DNA from: UBA3775 sp964584255
Lineage (GTDB): Bacteria; Bacillota; Clostridia; Lachnospirales; Lachnospiraceae
Direction: 5' to 3'
Length of the DNA stretch: 64,000 bases
Assembly (NCBI GenBank): GCA_964584255.1
Contig: CAZOZM010000008.1
Coordinates: forward strand, 1-64,000
The first letter of the stretch is position 1, and the number at the start of each line of letters is the position of its first letter. The position numbers and the translations under genes were made by a program. The notes beneath the pieces are model-generated. The model saw only the letters and a list, made by a program, of their open reading frames with translations. It had not been told where the DNA came from and did no database searches. Shown here piece after piece: positions 61,633 to 64,000 of this stretch.

Positions 61633-61920
61633 ATGAAATTAGTACCATTGGGTGACAAGGTAGTTTTAAAAGAGAAAGAGGCTGAAGAAACAACTCAGTC
61701 CGGAATCATTCTTGCAAAAAGTGCGCAGGAAAAACCACAGGAGGCTGTTGTAATTGCAGTCGGACCCGGCGGAGTGGTTGACGGAAAAGAAATCGTCATG
61801 CAGGTAAAAGAGGGAGACAATGTAATCTATTCCAAGTATGCCGGAACAAAAGTTAAGCTTGGCAGCGAAGAATATACAATCGTTTCACAGAAAGACATTA
61901 TCGCACTCGTGACAGAATAA
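61633..61920 (+). CDS. groES: Co-chaperonin GroES
   Basis: A 95-residue GroES: MKLVPLGDKVVLKEKEAEE, the mobile-loop region TTQSGIILAKSAQEKPQEA and a beta-barrel body with GDNVIYSKYAGTKVKLGSEEY. The ATG after AAGGAGGTTAACGGTT is chosen; an upstream in-frame ATG would add nine residues. CIRCE-controlled operon with groEL. Confidence 0.97.
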   Translation: MKLVPLGDKVVLKEKEAEETTQSGIILAKSAQEKPQEAVVIAVGPGGVVDGKEIVMQVKEGDNVIYSKYAGTKVKLGSEEYTIVSQKDIIALVTE

Positions 61921-61995
61921 AATGAAATGTTCGGACCGGGGATGCAGACGGCAGACACCCGGCATAAAACAGCTGATTGAATGGAGGACAAAAAA

Positions 61996-63612
61996 ATGGC
62001 TAAAGAAATTAAGTATGGCGCAGAAGCCAGAGCAGCATTAAGAGGCGGTGTAGACACACTTGCAAATACAGTAAGAGTTACTCTCGGACCAAAAGGAAGA
62101 AATGTAGTTCTTGATAAATCCTATGGCGCACCACTCATAACAAACGACGGTGTTACAATTGCAAAGGAAATTGAACTTCCGGATGCATTTGAGAACATGG
62201 GAGCACAGCTTGTTAAGGAAGTTGCCACAAAGACAAATGACGTGGCAGGAGACGGAACAACAACAGCTACGGTTCTTACACAGGCAATGGTTGCTGCAGG
62301 TATGAAGAATCTTGAAGCAGGTGCAAATCCTATCGCACTCCGTCGCGGTATGAAAAAGGCTACCGATGCTGCCGTAGAAGCTATCACAAGAATGAGCCAG
62401 GTGGTAAACGGCAAAGACCAGATTGCGAAAGTTGCAGCAATTTCCGCAGGAGATGAAGAAGTAGGTAAGATGGTTGCCGATGCCATGGAAAAAGTTTCAA
62501 AAGACGGCGTAATCACAATCGAAGAATCCAAGACAATGCAGACAGAACTTGATGTTGTTGAAGGAATGCAGTTCGACAGAGGTTATATTTCAAACTATAT
62601 GTGTACTGATATGGACAAAATGGAAATCAATATGGATGATCCGTTTATCCTTATAACAGACAAGAAGATTTCAAATATTCAGGATATACTTCCTGTACTT
62701 GAAACAATAATGAAGATGAGCGGAAAGCTCCTCATCATTGCTGAGGATGTTGAAGGTGAAGCATTAAGCACTCTCGTAGTAAATAAGCTTCGTGGCGTAC
62801 TTAATGTTGCAGCAGTTAAGGCTCCGGGATATGGTGACAGAAGAAAAGAAATGCTTCAGGACATCGCAATTCTTACCGGTGGTCAGGTAATCTGCCAGGA
62901 TCTCGGACTTGATCTTAAGGATACAACAATTGAACAGCTCGGCCGCGCTAAGTCAATTAAGATTACAAAGGAAAATACCGTAATCGTTGACGGTGCAGGT
63001 GATTCATCGGAAATCGCTGCAAGAGTTGAACAGATTAAGGCTCAGTATGAGGAATCAACTTCAACATTTGATAAGGAAAAACTTCAGGAAAGACTTGCCA
63101 AGCTTGCAGGCGGAGTAGCCGTAATCCGTGTCGGAGCAGCTACTGAAATTGAGATGAAGGAAGCAAAACTTCGTATGGAAGATGCTCTTAATGCAACAAA
63201 GGCAGCAGTTGAAGAAGGAATTATTGCCGGAGGCGGATCCGCTTACATCCATGCAACAAAGGAAGTTGCAAAAGTAGCTGAAACACTTCAGGGTGATGAA
63301 AAAACAGGTGCAAATGTAATTCTTAAGGCACTTGAAGCACCTCTTTACTACATTGCTGAAAATGCAGGACTTGAGGGTGCCGTAATAATCAATAAAGTTA
63401 AGGAATCAGAAGAGGGAATCGGTTTTGATGCTGCAACAGACCGCTATGTGAACATGGTTTCAGCCGGAATCCTTGATCCGGTTAAGGTAACAAGAACAGC
63501 TCTTCAGAACGCAACAAGTGTTGCATCCACACTTCTTACAACAGAATCAGTAGTTGCAAACATTAAAGAGCCAGCTCCTGCAATGCCTGCAATGAATCCG
63601 GATATGATGTAA
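61996..63612 (+). CDS. groEL: Chaperonin GroEL
   Basis: A 538-residue chaperonin: MAKEIKYGAEARAALRGGVD, TLGPKGRNVVLDKSYG, GDGTTTATVLTQAM, and the apical and ATP-site segments. The tail is PAPAMPAMNPDMM, lacking the repeated GGM of Proteobacteria. ATG after GGAGGACAAAAAA is chosen, 75 bases downstream of groES. Confidence 0.98.
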   Translation: MAKEIKYGAEARAALRGGVDTLANTVRVTLGPKGRNVVLDKSYGAPLITNDGVTIAKEIELPDAFENMGAQLVKEVATKTNDVAGDGTTTATVLTQAMVAAGMKNLEAGANPIALRRGMKKATDAAVEAITRMSQVVNGKDQIAKVAAISAGDEEVGKMVADAMEKVSKDGVITIEESKTMQTELDVVEGMQFDRGYISNYMCTDMDKMEINMDDPFILITDKKISNIQDILPVLETIMKMSGKLLIIAEDVEGEALSTLVVNKLRGVLNVAAVKAPGYGDRRKEMLQDIAILTGGQVICQDLGLDLKDTTIEQLGRAKSIKITKENTVIVDGAGDSSEIAARVEQIKAQYEESTSTFDKEKLQERLAKLAGGVAVIRVGAATEIEMKEAKLRMEDALNATKAAVEEGIIAGGGSAYIHATKEVAKVAETLQGDEKTGANVILKALEAPLYYIAENAGLEGAVIINKVKESEEGIGFDAATDRYVNMVSAGILDPVKVTRTALQNATSVASTLLTTESVVANIKEPAPAMPAMNPDMM

Positions 63613-63674
63613 TTTGTGAAAAACAGTGAACATTGATTTTTTAGTTGAAGGCTGCAAATAATAGTTGGAAAAAG

Positions 63675-63716
63675 AAAAATCCCTCCTTACCGGATACCCG
63701 GTAAGGAGGGATTTTT
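63675..63716 (+). terminator. Intrinsic terminator of groESL
   Basis: A long stem joins AAAAATCCCTCCTTACC to GGTAAGGAGGGATTTTT with a short loop, ending in T6. Confidence 0.95.
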
Positions 63717-63718
63717 TA

Positions 63719-63994
63719 TTTCCTGCTCAAAAAAATACAGATTGAAGTACTTCGATATTCAAAGCAGTATACCTCTGTATGACTGAGAAAGATATTATAT
63801 TTTCAACGAATCACCACAAATCCTTAATAAAAGTTTAAAAAGATAGGATAATATGTGGATTTACTGAAAAATAAATATGTGGTAAACTGTATGAGGTTAA
63901 ATAGGGGTTATGGGAGCATTGTGGAAAAAACAATGCTTTTTGTCGTATAAAAAAGTAAGCGGCTGTTAGCAATGACGGTCAGAAAGGTTAATAA
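63719..63994 (+). promoter_or_regulatory. Intergenic region before the next gene, with a small hairpin
   Basis: An AT-rich stretch. AGCATTG (63915-63921) pairs with CAATGCT (63931-63937) and is followed by TTTTT, an attenuator-like hairpin upstream of the next start. Nothing else recognisable. Confidence 0.4.
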
Positions 63995-64000
63995 ATGAAA
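63995..64000 (+). CDS. Possible start of the next gene, cut by the window edge
   Basis: ATGAAA follows AGAAAGGTTAATAA, a plausible ribosome site. Only two codons are visible, so product cannot be stated. Confidence 0.35.

Overview
The window looks like the chromosome of a spore-forming (or recently spore-forming) Clostridia member, most probably Lachnospiraceae. Supporting evidence: moderate-to-low GC, strong AGGAGG-type ribosome binding sites, Gram-positive lipoproteins, sporulation genes (spoIIR, a sipL-like SPOCS/LysM gene, a spoIIQ-like LytM gene, spoVAA-spoVAB, ytvI, spmA, ricT), HrcA/CIRCE control of groESL, CsoR-type metal control and a rpsF-ssb-rpsR / gdpP-rplI-dnaB cluster. The family assignment is inference from gene content; no marker such as 16S rRNA is present.

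Layout. (1) 1-7.5 kb: 3' part of tRNA-Lys(CUU), then a plus-strand housekeeping run of Orn/Lys/Arg decarboxylase, guanylate kinase-like protein, holB, ricT, trmN6-like, rsmI; a convergent HD-type alarmone hydrolase; a solitary spmA. (2) 7.7-16.4 kb: a double-length MerR regulator, then a minus-strand block of D-Ala-D-Ala carboxypeptidase, araD-like aldolase/epimerase, YcxB-like membrane protein, mutarotase-like protein and the copper module csoR-copA with a C-terminal chaperone domain. (3) 16.5-25.2 kb: orphan solute-binding lipoprotein, a complete but unusual F-type ATP synthase operon (atpB-E-F-[delta C-domain/alpha fusion]-G-D-C) and a cytidylate kinase-like gene. (4) 25.3-34.5 kb: minus-strand PrcB-like lipoprotein, sipL-like and spoIIR genes; an IS200/IS605 tnpB/omegaRNA-like relic; ispE, ddl, murI, plsC (isoprenoid, cell-wall and lipid precursors); spoIIQ-like and small conserved genes. 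(5) 34.5-42.2 kb: rpsF-ssb-rpsR, gdpP-rplI-dnaB, MerR regulator, ferredoxin, mecA, DUF1858. (6) 42.2-52.1 kb: GH18 lipoprotein behind a structured leader, small alarmone synthetase relQ, kinase-like gene, ytvI, proS, spoVAA-AB, polysaccharide deacetylase. (7) 52.6-64 kb: ileS, glgP, a His-rich CsoR/RcnR-family sensor convergent with cbiMQO (Ni/Co ECF importer), and groESL.

The most notable observations are: an alpha subunit of the ATP synthase preceded in the same polypeptide by a delta C-terminal-like domain while no separate delta gene is present; a c subunit made with a signal peptide and an acidic, Ala/Asp/Gln-rich extension; an in-frame internal start with a strong Shine-Dalgarno that would release CopZ from the 3' end of copA; a single-chain tandem MerR; a tnpB/omegaRNA-like relic; and several unassigned structured RNA regions (leader of the GH18 gene, element after proS, switch-like leader of cbiM). 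No CRISPR array, prophage or intact insertion sequence was seen.
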